From: Apoderus coryli
Taxonomy: Eukaryota; Arthropoda; Insecta; Coleoptera; Attelabidae
Assembly: GCA_911728435.2 (NCBI GenBank)
Contig: OU452204.1
Location: forward strand, 11,842,001-11,906,000
Length of the DNA: 64,000 bases
Direction of reading: 5' to 3'
Under the pieces are notes generated by a model that was not told where the DNA came from, searched no databases, and saw only the letters and a program-made list of their open reading frames with translations. This document shows, in pieces, positions 32,451 to 43,835 of this stretch. Both the position numbers and the translations under genes were made by a program. The number at the start of each line of letters is the position of its first letter. Positions within the stretch are counted from its first letter, which is position 1.

Positions 32451-33339
32451 GTTATGGGCAACATTTGAATGAAATTATCTTTAAATATTCAATGGTATGA
32501 ACCAAACTATTACCCCAAATAAGGATGTTATTCAATACATTGGTTTTTATTTGTCTCATTTAAAAAAATGAGGAAGCTCTTAACCTTAGCAAACAATTCA
32601 TTTCTGGCGAATACCAAATTAATTGAGAAAAAAACTAATTTATAGCTTTTTGTCTAATATGTGTTCTTCTTTTTGAAGTCGTACAATTTCATACAAAATT
32701 CCAACTGAAGATTCAGTGACTCATAAAGTTATTTCAGCCTCTTTTGAAAACATCAACATTAAAACACATTCAAAATATACAGCATACTTAACAACACAAA
32801 CATAGTTTATAATTTACATTTAATGAAAACAACAGCAATATAATAAGAGACCAAAGACAACTTTATCACATTTTACATTCACGATTAGTGCGATGTATTT
32901 AAAACCCATAAAGTTCCTCTCGATATATACCTTATGCCTACAATCGTGTGTTGGCCGGCCTACATTAAAAACTGCTCAAAAAATAAATAAAATGCCCCAT
33001 TAAAAGATTACATACGTGTGTCGATACAATAAAATTCAAGGTACATTACAATCAACCAGCAAAATAATGTTACTCATTAAGCCAGTACGAAGATGTGACT
33101 GTCACTATGGTCCAATGTTACTAAAGCTGGCACAGACTATCATGGACTTGTATAAATTTGTATCTACAGTTCTGTTTATAGATTCGTTTTTCAGATTAAA
33201 ATGTAGTTGAGGTATCGACCCACTCCTCTGCATTACTTCTTTTTTATTCATCAACTGTGTGGTTTATGATTCTTTTTTTTTCTCGATGGCCTGTAAGATA
33301 CTAGTAAAGTATTTTGATCAGCGTATTTATAGAGAAAGA
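32451..33339. other. No recognisable gene
   Basis: AT-rich non-coding sequence. Nothing supported. Confidence 0.45.
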
Positions 33340-33720
33340 AGAGTTTTTAAATTAATGCTTGAATGCAATTCCGTATCTTCAACGAGGGATTTGTGGCATT
33401 CACTCTTTGCGAAGAAAATGTCTCAGAGATAAAAACCTTTTTTTCGATTGGTTTAGTATTGGGTTTCTGAAGCCGAATCAATCTGTGTTCAGACAGGGTT
33501 TTGGTACAGCAACGATCTTGGCACATATTATAGACGATATTCTAAAAGAGACAGATAATGGGCAGCAGGTACTTTATAAAAATGTATATCTGGCTACTTG
33601 GCTATAAAAATGGACGTCCGGCAAGGTTCGGTTCTTGGACCTTTGCTCTTTTCGATATATTATATTTCGGACTTTTATACAGTCATCGAGAATTGCCGCC
33701 TGGAGCATTATGCCGACGAT

Positions 33721-33728
33721 ACCCAGGC
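33721..33728. repeat. 8-bp target duplication of hAT MITE, left
   Basis: ACCCAGGC here is repeated exactly at 34148-34155. An 8-bp duplication is the hAT hallmark. Confidence 0.9.
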
Positions 33729-34147
33729 CAGTGGCGGCCCGTGAGTCCTGAGGGTTGTGAGGCAGTACAAAGATTTATAATAATTAATTAAAAGTGGTAA
33801 CTCGCCGTTCATAGCGACGTGAGGCAGTGCCTCGCGCTTAAAATGATTTAATTACAGCCATTATGGATGTTTTTATTGACGTTGGTCGACTCTCGTTCTG
33901 CGTTCGCTGATGGGAAGCCGCAGGCAGGGCATTGTTGCCTCATTGGATAGCGAGCATTAAATGGACGCGCACGATTTACATGACAGTTATTTTCATAATT
34001 TATAACAAATCATCATGTGTGTATGTATAATAGGTAGATATACAATATATCAATTTGTGCGCCATTTTTTAACAGTAAAAAAATCTTAATTGGTTAAAAA
34101 GTTAGTGAGGCACTGCCTCACTTGCCTCATAGGACTAGCCGCCCCTG
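33729..34147. mobile_element. Non-autonomous hAT element (MITE), 419 bp
   Basis: Ends CAGTGGCGGCC... and ...GCCGCCCCTG are imperfect terminal inverted repeats with the hAT-type CAG.GGCGGC start. Subterminal GTGAGGCAGTGCCTC-type palindromes occur near both ends. Flanked by perfect 8-bp duplications and carries no coding capacity. It split a LINE RT frame immediately after YADD, so it is younger than the LINE copy. Confidence 0.93.
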
Positions 34148-34155
34148 ACCCAGGC
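34148..34155. repeat. 8-bp target duplication of hAT MITE, right
   Basis: ACCCAGGC, matching 33721-33728. Confidence 0.9.
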
Positions 34156-35098
34156 CTATATCTCTTTTGAGGCAGATGAGAGTAATGTGGCTCAGGATTT
34201 ATTGAATGCCGATCTGGAGCGTCTTGTACAATTTTCAACAGCACACAATTTGAAGCTGAATGGCAGTAAGTCCATAGCTATGTTATTCGGTCCAAGGGCA
34301 AAGAGAGAGGTTGTGAGTAGCAGATTCAAATTTCACCTTGGCGGGGAAGTAATTTCTAGACAGAGTGATGCGAGGAACCTTGGCCTTTGGATGGATGAGG
34401 GTCTGCGATTCACAAGTCATGTCAACCGGCTCTGTAGGGCCACTTATCCGATTTTAAAATATCTTTTTCCTCATTCTCATACTACGAGTATTAATACCAA
34501 AACTAAACTTAGCATTTGTGAAACGTTGATTGTCTCTAGGGTCTCATATTGTGACATTGTGTACGGACCAGCGTTGCTTAAGTTTGATTCGGATCGTTTG
34601 CAAAGGATTCATAATTCATGATTTCGTTTCGCCTATTGCATTCGAAAATTCGACCATATTAGCCATAAAATTGCCGAGTCTGGTCGGTTCAAGCTTGAAA
34701 AGATGAGGGAAATTCATATCATGGGGTTAACACATAAAATTCTAACCACTGGGAAACCTATTTATTTATTCAACAAATTTAAGAAATTCGCAAACGTTAC
34801 TGCGAGAAACACAAGGCACAAATGCTTGTTATCCCAAGACATGTTTCAAATATGTATAAACGTAGTTTCGTTTATGCAGCTTGCTAATATTATAATGCAC
34901 TGCCCGAGTACCAGAAAAATATTTAATTATTGAATTTTCAAAAAAGACTCAAGTTGTACTATAGTCAGATTAACTGAGGGCTAAAAGTAAGACGATCTGT
35001 ATTCCTCTTGACTTGGATTCATCTGGCTTGATTATTGATTTATATTAAAAAATTATTGGAGCATAAAATAAAATTATAATTAAATAAAAAAAAAAAGC

Positions 35099-37269
35099 AG
35101 AAACTAGCTTAGAACGTCTAAATCAAAACACGCGACAACACTGTGTCATCGAAACCTATTAAAATAAAAGAGAATATATAAAGAAAAAAACTAAAATAAA
35201 TGTCCTGCCGCAGCTTAGAATATCGATCGCATTTGGAGTAAGAGAGAAAAAATATATTATCAGTATAAGAACCAATTTCCGTTACAAGTCGCATGTGAAA
35301 TCGGAAAATACCCCAATTTGTTTTCACGTAAAAAACTTTTTCCAACCGTCTTCCATGTCGCAATAATAAGATTTCCAAATACGATACCGATATTTTATAC
35401 CATTTAAATACAAATTCAGATATGTTTTGTATGTGTTTAGTGAAGTATTGTTGTTATCTATAACGACTAAAGTTTTACATTATTTAGATTATTTAAATCT
35501 AACTTAAAAGCTTACACATACTATAGAAGAGTAAACAATCAGATTGTATACCGATCCGACTCGTTGAGACCTTCTATATATTCGCATTGTTTCTATTTTT
35601 ATCAGCAAATGCCGCGAGCCAAATTTGCTTATAGACTCAATCTACTCTCGTCTTAAAAGATCCCTTGACGTAAGAGTAAAAGCGATCCACTATTCTGTAA
35701 CACAAAAAGAGCATGTAAAATTTTGAATTTCCAAACATTCTGAATGCATGAACATTGACCATCCCGATAGAAATTACTTGCACCTCGCGAATTTCTGACC
35801 TCGTTCGCCATTGGAAAGCAAACAATCATGTCTCTTCTGGGAATTCATCTGTCAAAGTGTTTAGATCCTTCATCCAAAAATAAATCAAACTTGAACTTCC
35901 TCGTAAGACTAGATAATCCTAGTAGTTTGTTGACAGTATGGTCGTACGTATCAGTGAGTAATGAATTACGTGGATGTTGACTAAAATTTGTTGTGGTTCC
36001 AAAAAACATCGATGCTGTGCGAAGAAAGACAGAACAAGATCGACATGTAACCATTTATTTGTGAAAAATATGTTCCAGATGGATTCCCCATTACTTAATC
36101 GTATCTATATATCGTATCTAACCAGAGTATGACCCATTGACGCCTTCTTCTGAGACTGGCGTAGATTTATCCAACCCAACTACTCTTATAATGTTCGGAA
36201 CCACCGCAAGTATTCATTCTCAAAGTTTGATCACCATTAAGGGTTTATAATGCATGATACAAACTAATAATTACATAAATTTTAATAAGCAATATATCGG
36301 CAACAATGTATCGATTCGCGTGACTCATTTTTTTTTCTTGTCTCACCCTCACAGCATTTTTTTTAAATAAGGGGAGAATGATAAAACATCACCATATCTT
36401 CACATAAAAAACTCTACCCCCACGAAAATACAAAACACACTCAACATCACGAGCAGGAACGCACTTGCATATAGAGAAAAAAGTATAAGGATTGGATTTT
36501 AAAAAGAGAAGACGCCAACCAAATTAATTTATAGTCGGGAAAAGAAAAGAAAAAATAACCTCTGAAATGAAGGGAAAAGAATGAATGGAGACCCGAGGAG
36601 AAAATAGAGCTGAAGTTATTATACTGGGATAATGTATGTATAGAGCGTTCAAGTTTTGATTTAGATCCTTTTATTATTAGAAGGAAGACAATAAACGGTG
36701 TTTTCACATTGCTTTTGAGTGAGAATTACTTTTTTAATGATAATGGGAAATGAGATATTGCATTCTAAAATTATGCCGAAATTCTAAGACCCACGAGCTA
36801 ATGAATCTAAGATCATTTGTTGTAGAGGATTATGTTTATCATTATGATTCATTTCATATGATTCATTTATATAGAAAGTTCTATCGTCCAGAAAAGCAAA
36901 TTCTATGATGTGTCAAGAAAAATTTAGAAGTTCGATAGATCTTGGATCCCCTATACATTTTCCAGTGGAATACTCGTAAACGAAATATTATTCTGGAATC
37001 GTTGTTACTCTTTTTAGGGAGGAATGAAAGACAACGCACCAAACGGTCGTTTTGTCGATCATGAGTGATGCTTGGATCAGCATTCGTCTGGAATGTTAGG
37101 GAGTTTGCAGTACATTCACAGTTTTTGCTGGAATATATACCGTAAAATTTATTATATATATTGCTATGAGTTCGGAATTCCATGTTGTCAATATAAATAT
37201 TCAAGCTGTTAACATGCAGTACTGTGCTAACAGGTTATGGGTCCACAAAATTCTTGTTGAAAAATAACC
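35099..37269. other. No recognisable gene
   Basis: Several minus-strand open frames (35118-35378, 35637-35825, 35845-36054, 36447-36707, 36881-37204) carry no motif that I can place. The cluster 35640-36055 is less AT-biased and could be an unidentified transposon relic. Confidence 0.4.
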
Positions 37270-37520
37270 ATTAGCGAATTACAACAACAAATTCAAGATG
37301 AAGGAAGACAAATACATTTAGATGGAAATACTAATTATGTTGAATGGGTATTTTGGATGAAAAATTTTCTTATCAATTCTGGACTCTGGGGTTGCTTTGA
37401 ACTTAAACCTGATCCAGAAGTAGATCCTGAATTAGATCAACGTGCACTTGCGAAAAGTAATCTACCACTGACACCGAATGCTGCCTTTGACAAAAGTAAA
37501 GCGAAAAGCGTATAAAGATT
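37270..37520 (+). pseudogene. Copia-like Gag remnant
   Basis: The plus strand reads LDGNTNYVEWVFWMKNFLIN, then SGLWGCFELKPD and ELDQRALAKSN. This matches the start of Ty1/Copia-type Gag ('L.G.NY..W...M...L...GLW..') and its 'D..AL..I' follow-up. The frame ends at a stop near 37513. Further fragments up to about 38350 (KGLTVIIIIV.., a D-rich DDDSEISLPNTRTAT stretch, GRDKTI) could belong to the same or another decayed element but cannot be placed. Confidence 0.55.
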
Positions 37521-38400
37521 CCGGAACCGTAAGGTTAGGTTGTATTATACCTATGCAGGTTTATTTAGAACAAAATTTGAAATATGCTATGTAAGATAAT
37601 GTCAGTAAAATAATAAAATTTGCTGAACGACTAGAAAATATAGCTGAACCTTTTAAAGACCATGACGCGTCGGTGGAATTCTTCCCAACCTTTAATCATG
37701 GGTATACAAGGCTCTGAAAAGCCACAACGAAAAAATGTGTGAAACATTTATTACTTGAGGCTAATATTCAAAATGTATGTAATAATCAGAAAACAAATTC
37801 GGAAGAAGCAACATCGAAATATGGATTTGACAACAAGTTTAAAGGTCTCACTGTTATAATTATTATTGTACTGAAGATTATCATGAAGCTAATGCTTCTC
37901 CAAGACGAAAAATAAGATTCAAAGCAAATTTTGAAGATTTTCAAAGATATAGCAATGGTACATCAGAGGGCATAGAGAATTAGCTATTGCAAACGAAGAA
38001 AATTTTAAATGTATTGATGACGACGATAGTGAAATTAGCTTACCAAATACTAGGACAGCAACAATTAGAGACGTTATTCAAGCTCAAGATATCAAGCTAA
38101 GTTAACTGTCAGTTACCGAAATTGTAGGTAGAGACAAAACGATAATTTTGGGTCGATCAGAGAAAAATATTTATTGGAAGAATCAGTCTACGTTTCAAGA
38201 ACATTCAGTTAGTTCTAAGTATGGGTTCAAAATGCGTGCGTCTATGAAAAGAGGAGAGAGAGAAATGGAACAATATACTGATACAGAACTCAACGAACAA
38301 AAACACAAAAATTACAATATTGAGAAGCATTTTTTCCGACACAGAAGGAATTGATATTGCAGAAAAACGACTAGCAAATGATGATATTCAGAGTAAGAAG
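37521..38400 (+). other. Unplaced relic-like coding sequence
   Basis: Codon-like, less AT-biased sequence with broken frames and a 68-codon open frame at 38148-38354 rich in Lys/Arg/Glu. It may be the continuation of the copia-like relic or a different transposon. Confidence 0.3.
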
Positions 38401-39314
38401 ATAGTAGAAAATATGCATGCACATAAAGTGGGGGTGGAGTGTTGGAATACACACTGTATATTTTATATGCATTGGTATGTCATGTAACTTACCTTTCCTG
38501 CAAAATAGTGCTCTGCTAACAGTTTTGCAATAACTTTCAAGTTGGTATTAAAATTCAAAAAAATAATAATCTACTAATCTCTTTAACTTAATGTTATGCT
38601 GTATTTGATTAGTAAATTAAACCGCCCCCACATCCATTTAAAAAAAAACGAAAGAAGAAATAGTATTACCTACTCTGTGTCAATTGTAATGTGTAATTAT
38701 TTTAACTACTGTATCCCTATTAAGACGACGAAACAAACACACAAAAAAAAAACGCTAATTACAATTCGTTAAAGAGTTGTTCACACTATAATTATTATTA
38801 TGTGCGCGTCACATCCTCTTCCTGTTTAGAACCGTTCTAATTTCATCAGATTTTTTTCTGTCATTAACTTAACATGATAATTGTTATGATTCGTGTACAT
38901 GAATGTTGTATATCTGTCCAGTGTGATTAGACTTGTTTAAAAATATTAATTAATTTAGCAGGGATTTCATTGTCTCCGTGAGTAAATAATAATAATTTAT
39001 AATATTAGTTATAACGTGCCAATATTTTAGGGAAACAAGCTTTTTATTTATTATTAGACATAGAAAATTAGTGGGAAATTGATTTAATATAATAAATCAT
39101 CTTTTTCCCAAGCTGCAATTTTTTCGCATGTTCAGTTAATAAACATAAAAGCAAAACAAAAAATGGCTCTAATAAGATATTTTCAATGTTTTAGACAGAC
39201 AACTTAACTTGTTTTTCATGCCTCCAGTCGTTGTTGAAAAAATTCCATATTATTTTTATTTCATTACATTCAATTCATTCAAAATCTGGCAACAATCAAG
39301 AAAAAATGAGGAAT
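38401..39314. other. No recognisable feature
   Basis: AT-rich non-coding sequence. A 6-bp hairpin next to CTGATGA on the minus strand (38826-38850) lacks GAAAC. Confidence 0.4.
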
Positions 39315-39750
39315 TCGGTGATGCCACACCGTAAACATATTCCAATACATTTTCGTCAATAAATCCACACATTACATAACAGATTTACACATGGGACAAT
39401 ATTAATATAACAAATATTAAAACATTATTTTATTAAAAAAACTACTAATCTATACTTATTTTTATTTTACTACTATTCACATGAACTAAATCTGGCAGAA
39501 TTGTTTTTAAATGACACAAGTTGACACATTTGGCATTCGAATATTGATTCTTTCCTGTCCTCACCAGACGGGCTACAATTTCAATAATAATAAAAAAAGT
39601 TCAATGACCCCAATATGTGCAGACGGGCTACAATTTCATTTTTAGAGATGCAAGAAATGTATTGATATATTTCATTCGATCTCAATATTTTTTTAAGGTT
39701 GAACTATTGTCTCGAGGATTGCAACTGAGTCTATTCACCGCTTGTTAAAT
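39315..39750 (+). repeat. Dispersed repeat family R1, copy 2 (with internal inversion)
   Basis: Same orientation as 1575-2200 overall. The stretch about 39565-39611 (AGACGGGCTACAATTTCA..TTCAATGACCCC) is the reverse complement of the matching part of copy 1. AGACGGGCTACAATTTCA then occurs again directly at 39620-39638. So one internal block was inverted with a duplicated edge. Confidence 0.75.
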
Positions 39751-40336
39751 TTATAAATTTACATGATTCTGAATCCAAAGAGAAGCGTATATATTCAGGA
39801 CCAAGACATAAAAAAGTGAAACAATAGATTTTTATTTACTATTACCACGGTAAGTGGTCAATCAATCATCCGTTTGCACACATCATTACTAGAGGAAAAT
39901 GTCTGCCACCTTCTTCGCCGACAGCGGAGTTGACATTCAAATACTTCAAAGGCATGGAAGATGATGGCAGTCGACTAGCGTGGCTGAGGGTTATATCAAC
40001 GACAGTATTGCCAATTAGTTGGAAATCTCAAAAAATATACTTCACTAGCTATTAAAACCATTGAAACAGCAAGATCATAAGGGAATGCATATAAAAATTT
40101 TTAAAAACAATAATTAGAAATAAATAAATTTGTTAGTGTTATTTTAATTAAGGATTTCGAGTGGAGTAACACATTAAAAAAATGCGAAAAATAAATTCAT
40201 TATCAAAAATATTTAAATAAATTAATCAATAAAACAAATATACAGTCGAATCTAGTATCAAACTCATTTTTTTACACGTTCACCAATAACAGCGTTATAA
40301 CTAATTTGGGAAACAATAAAGATATACCTACTTAGA
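39751..40336. other. No recognisable feature
   Basis: AT-rich non-coding sequence. Confidence 0.4.
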
Positions 40337-40389
40337 TGAAAGTTAACCACCACGAAACAATTTTAATAGATTTCTTTATCAAGTCTTAT

Positions 40390-40436
40390 TTAAACCATAC
40401 ATGTTTCGGGGCACCAGGCTCATCTTCAGTGGTTAA
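40390..40436 (-). ncRNA. Type I hammerhead-like ribozyme motif, left arm
   Basis: Minus strand, in order: stem I strand TTAACCA (40436-40430), core CTGAAGA (40429-40423), an extra T, stem II region GAGCC..GCCCC with mismatches, GAAAC (40407-40403), AT, GTA (40400-40398), then TGGTTTAA (40397-40390). AACCA/TGGTT pair perfectly as stem I. A15.1-U16.1 and C15.2-G16.2 would form a two-pair stem III. Predicted cleavage follows GTA, between 40398 and 40397. Stem II is weakened in this arm but intact in the other arm. Confidence 0.5.
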
Positions 40437-41295
40437 TAACGTTACGAAAAGTTCTGTTGCATTATGTTTTAAAATTTTTGTTTATATTGTAACACTAAAT
40501 GTATTAATTTCATTACGTAAAAACATTTTTTTCCATGTTTTGGGTTAAAATAAATGATACATACCTATATCCTTGTAATAGATCAAAATAAAATTATTAA
40601 AAATAATCGAAATTACTGCAACGTTTTTCGTGGTTCGTTGTGTGAACGAGTTTTAATTAAAACTAATTTATTTACATTTAGAATAAACTCTTAAACAAAC
40701 TAATAACTTAAACGAAATAATAGGACTATATTTATTTCCACTATTTATTTATACTATTTATTTTACTATAATTTATATCTCACAACACTGTTCTCAACTA
40801 TTCACTCTTCACTTCATGATTGATTGTCTGTCCCTCTTATACGTTGGCTATTTATATGCTTTGTTTCTTTCTCGAAGAATTCCAGTAAATAGTTGTTTGT
40901 TCTACAACATTCTGGTGCGCGTATGTCCATTCCAGGTTCATACGGTAAGCGAGGCATATCCTACCAAATTAACACAGCGCTGCCCCGCACGAGGTACAGC
41001 CTATTAAATCTGTACAGAGTCGCCTCTGGTTAGTTTGAGTCGCGAGCTTTCTAGAACGATTATTATTTATTTATATCTAAGCGTAGGGGACATTACTTAT
41101 TATTTTCGATTATTTTAATATAATAATAATCATTTTAATAAATTTATTTTGATCTATTACAAGGATATATAATTTATTTTAACCTAGAAGAACATGGAAA
41201 AAAATGTTTTCACGTAATGAAATTTATACATTTAGCCTTACAATATAAACAACAATTTTAAAACATAATGCAACGTAGCTTTTTGTAACGTTACC

Positions 41296-41344
41296 AACCA
41301 CTTAAGAGGGGGCCTTAGGTGCCCCGAAACATAACTATATGGTT
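41296..41344 (+). ncRNA. Hammerhead-like motif, right arm
   Basis: Plus strand: AACCA, then CTTAAGA (core changed from CTGAAGA), one extra G, stem II GGGGC (41309-41313) with GCCCC (41321-41325), GAAAC (41326-41330), then a longer spacer and TGGTT (41340-41344) able to pair with AACCA. The core G is mutated and the GTH triplet is lost, so this copy should be inactive. The stem II pairing is perfect. Confidence 0.4.
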
Positions 41345-41395
41345 TAAATAAGAATTTATATATTTTATTAAATTGGTTGATTTTCGTTTAAGTAT

Positions 41396-42714
41396 AAAAT
41401 TCCACTCCACTTCAATATGGACTTTCATCTCATAAAAAAAATAAAGAGTTCAAGTAATATTTAATTAATCCATATTTTATTTGAAGGGCAATTTTATAAT
41501 TAGTGTTTAACATCAAATAAATTATCTTATAACTGCTTTTCTTTTACCATAAATGGATTCTGCTGATCCACTTACTGATTGGTTTTTCAAAGACCCTTAA
41601 GGTAACGGATTGTTGCCAGTTTATTCAAATAGACTTAAGATAGCTCTATAAAAAATAACAGTAACGACTAACGGTGCTAGGTTTTCCGAGCAAAAATAGA
41701 AGCCGCGCAAAAAATTGTATCGAAGAAAGTGCTAATAAATCTGAATTTCACAAGCATTTATATAAATATGTGACGTGCAATTCTTCACGTAAATATCCTA
41801 AGAATACGAAACGATTGAAAACATATTGTTAGCAAAACGTTAATTTTGTTTCTCGTCTAATACTGTGGCTTCAAATAGCTCTACCTTAGCAGTTGCATAT
41901 TGGTTCAAGCAAAACGACAAACAGGGCTTTCAATATATTATATTGTCCATTAATTTCTTGTAACGTACCAAATGTAATGAGTATCGGCAACAAATTTTAA
42001 TAAAATCTACTCATTGACAATTTCACCGCGGTGTTGCTAAATGGGATACGATAATTACGAGAAACTCTAACAACTAGTACAGCTATAAATTGAAAAAACT
42101 TACTGCAAATACAGACGTGCTTAAAAATAACTATAAATAAAATGATGAAGCTGATATACAAAACATAATTCAATAACATTACAACAAAAAAAGTACCAAA
42201 ACAAAAACAACTACTGACCTTTGTCATTGAGGTCAATATTGGTCCATAGTCACATTGCGACGAGTCATACACTGAAATTCGAAAAAAAAAACTTATATCA
42301 AATATTGAAGATAAACACTTTATTTTGTAGTCAACTTTAAGCACGTCCGTTTAGGAATATTTGAAGTATATAAAAGAGGGACGATTTAGAAAAAGGCGAT
42401 TTCACGTTGGTTCCATCACAAATGGAACGGCTACTAAAAATGTTGCATGTTGACAATTATTAGTGCTATCTTATCAATGAAGCAGGGGTAAACATAACAT
42501 CAACAAAGCATTGATTCGTTGCTCAAAGTAAATTATATTTAAAGCCTATTTCATAAGTTCATTTATTAACCACAACACGGACAGAGAACGGCAGCAGACA
42601 AAAAAGTTATCCATACGATTCTCTTCACTAAATTAAAGCAGAAGTCATTCTCAAATAGCACGTGAAATTTCATAAGCTCATATTTAGAAAATCGAACTCA
42701 TTTTGTTACAATCC
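41396..42714. other. No recognisable gene
   Basis: Non-coding sequence. The minus-strand open frame 41997-42344 is hydrophobic but lacks any family motif and looks like chance in AT-rich DNA. Confidence 0.4.
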
Positions 42715-43380
42715 AAGGTTGCGAGTCCAACAAATTTGTGCCTTCCTCAGGGGTTCCACAAGGGAGTACTTGGTCCACTATTGTTCCTGATTTTCGTTAG
42801 TACTTAAATTTAGTAGCTGCTTAATGTTTGCAGACGACATGAAAATATTCAAAGAAGTTAAAAACACAAAAGTCCGTGAAGACCTTCAAGTAGACTTGAT
42901 CGCTATTTATCATTAGACTATTACAAACTGTTTATTTTTTAATATTTCAAAATATGACATACAATTATATACTTAAAAACACCGATCATATATCCATACC
43001 AAATTAACAATATAAAATTAAATAGAGCAAATTTGATTAAAGATCTGGGCATCCTTTTTGATAGTAAATTAACGTTTTCCAACCATAGAATTAATATCAC
43101 AACTGCTTCTTATAGAAATATCGGATTTGTGATCAGAGATTTTCGAAATAAAACCACTCTATCTCTACTTGATAACGCATTCGTATGTTCCAAGCTCGAA
43201 TACTGCTCCATGGTTTGGTCGCTATGTATACTAAATATATCCTAATGATTGAAAGGGTCCAAAAAGTTAGACAAACAGATTTCTTAATATCTAACTGTCA
43301 CATCTCCGACTACGTGTTCAATCTAACAAAATATAATTTACTATCATTATTTAATAGAGAGCGACGTGGTATGTGGTATT
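42715..43380 (+). pseudogene. Second Jockey/CR1-like LINE RT relic
   Basis: The plus strand reads SSGVPQGSTW (RT block GVPQGS), MFADDMKIFKEV (catalytic FADD near 42828-42845), and after shifts a 70-codon open frame with IKDLGILFDSKLTFSNHRIN, a typical 'DLGV.LD..L.F..H' block, plus SKLEYCSMVW. No endonuclease or 5' part remains and stops are frequent. It is distinct in sequence from the relic at 33.3-35.1 kb. Confidence 0.8.
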
Positions 43381-43384
43381 GAGT

Positions 43385-43835
43385 TGAGCCATGTACACAA
43401 GACTGTTGGAGTAATGGTTTGGGGGCTATAGCCTATGATATCCGATGACCACTTTTGTTTATTCAATGGCCTACAAACCACTTTAATGCCTTATCTAGCT
43501 AGATGGCTGCCCACACATTCTTTTTCAACAAGACAACGCACGTCCCCATATTGGTCGTCGAACACTCTACTTTCTCTAAGCACCTGGCGTTAAAGTTGCC
43601 GTGGCCATCGTGTATAAATCCCATCAAACATGTGAGGAATGGGATGGGCACCATCATCCACAGATTCTGGCACAGTTCAGCAACAAAGTTCAAGCTGCTT
43701 GGTACGAGATGCCACATGCGGACATCGACCATCTCATTTTATTGATGTCTAGCCGTGTTCAGGAATGCTACGGAGTCATCAAACACTTGTCTTTAGGATT
43801 ACATGTTAATAAAATTTCTTGCAAATGTTAACGTT
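43385..43835 (+). pseudogene. Tc1-type transposase C-terminal relic
   Basis: The plus strand, with frameshifts, gives VHKTVGVMVWG (SVMVWG motif), HTFFFNKTTHVPI (from FQQDNARPH, the second catalytic Asp region), LPWPSCINPIKHV (from LPWPARSPDLNPIEH) and, in an open frame, FSNKVQAAWYEMPHADIDHL then MSSRVQECYGV. This is the standard order of a Tc1 (DD34E) C-terminal half. The Asp and Glu of the last motif are altered, so it is dead. It directly follows the LINE relic. Confidence 0.8.

Larger units (their letters stand above)
33340..35098 (+). pseudogene. Jockey-like LINE reverse-transcriptase relic
   Basis: A 5'-truncated non-LTR element. The plus strand reads LKPNQSVFRQGFGTATILAH (RT block with Q.GFR), then after a shift VRQGSVLGPLLFSIY and EHYADDTQ, the catalytic YADD motif near 33710-33728. 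A 419-bp hAT MITE interrupts it there. The frame resumes at 34148 with TQAYISFEADESN and a long open C-terminal part (LKLNGSKSIAMLFGPR, LGLWMDEGLRFTSHVNRLCR, SRVSYCDIVYGPALLKFDSD) to about 34930. A poly-A-rich tail at 35067-35098 marks the 3' end. No endonuclease domain remains. Inactive. Confidence 0.88.
40337..41395. repeat. Inverted-repeat element with ~275-bp arms carrying hammerhead-like motifs
   Basis: The left arm (about 40337-40610) is the reverse complement of the right arm (about 41108-41395). Matching blocks: CTTATTTAAACCATA, ATGTTTCGGGGCACC, TTTTAAAATT.TTGTTTATATTGTAA, AATTTCATTACGT.AAAACATTTTTTTCCATGTT and GTAATAGATCAAAATAAA. The ~500-bp interior is non-coding and less AT-rich (LTR-like in feel) with no ORF. 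Each arm has one hammerhead-like core pointing outwards. Penelope-like elements are known to carry hammerheads in terminal repeats that may be inverted, but no Penelope RT was found here. Confidence 0.8.

Noticed and set aside
38826..38850. CTGATGA plus perfect 6-bp hairpin on the minus strand
   Set aside because: The hairpin is followed by AAC without the GA of GAAAC.
41997..42344. Hydrophobic 115-codon minus-strand open frame
   Set aside because: Typical of T-rich random sequence; no family motif, no flanking splice signals.
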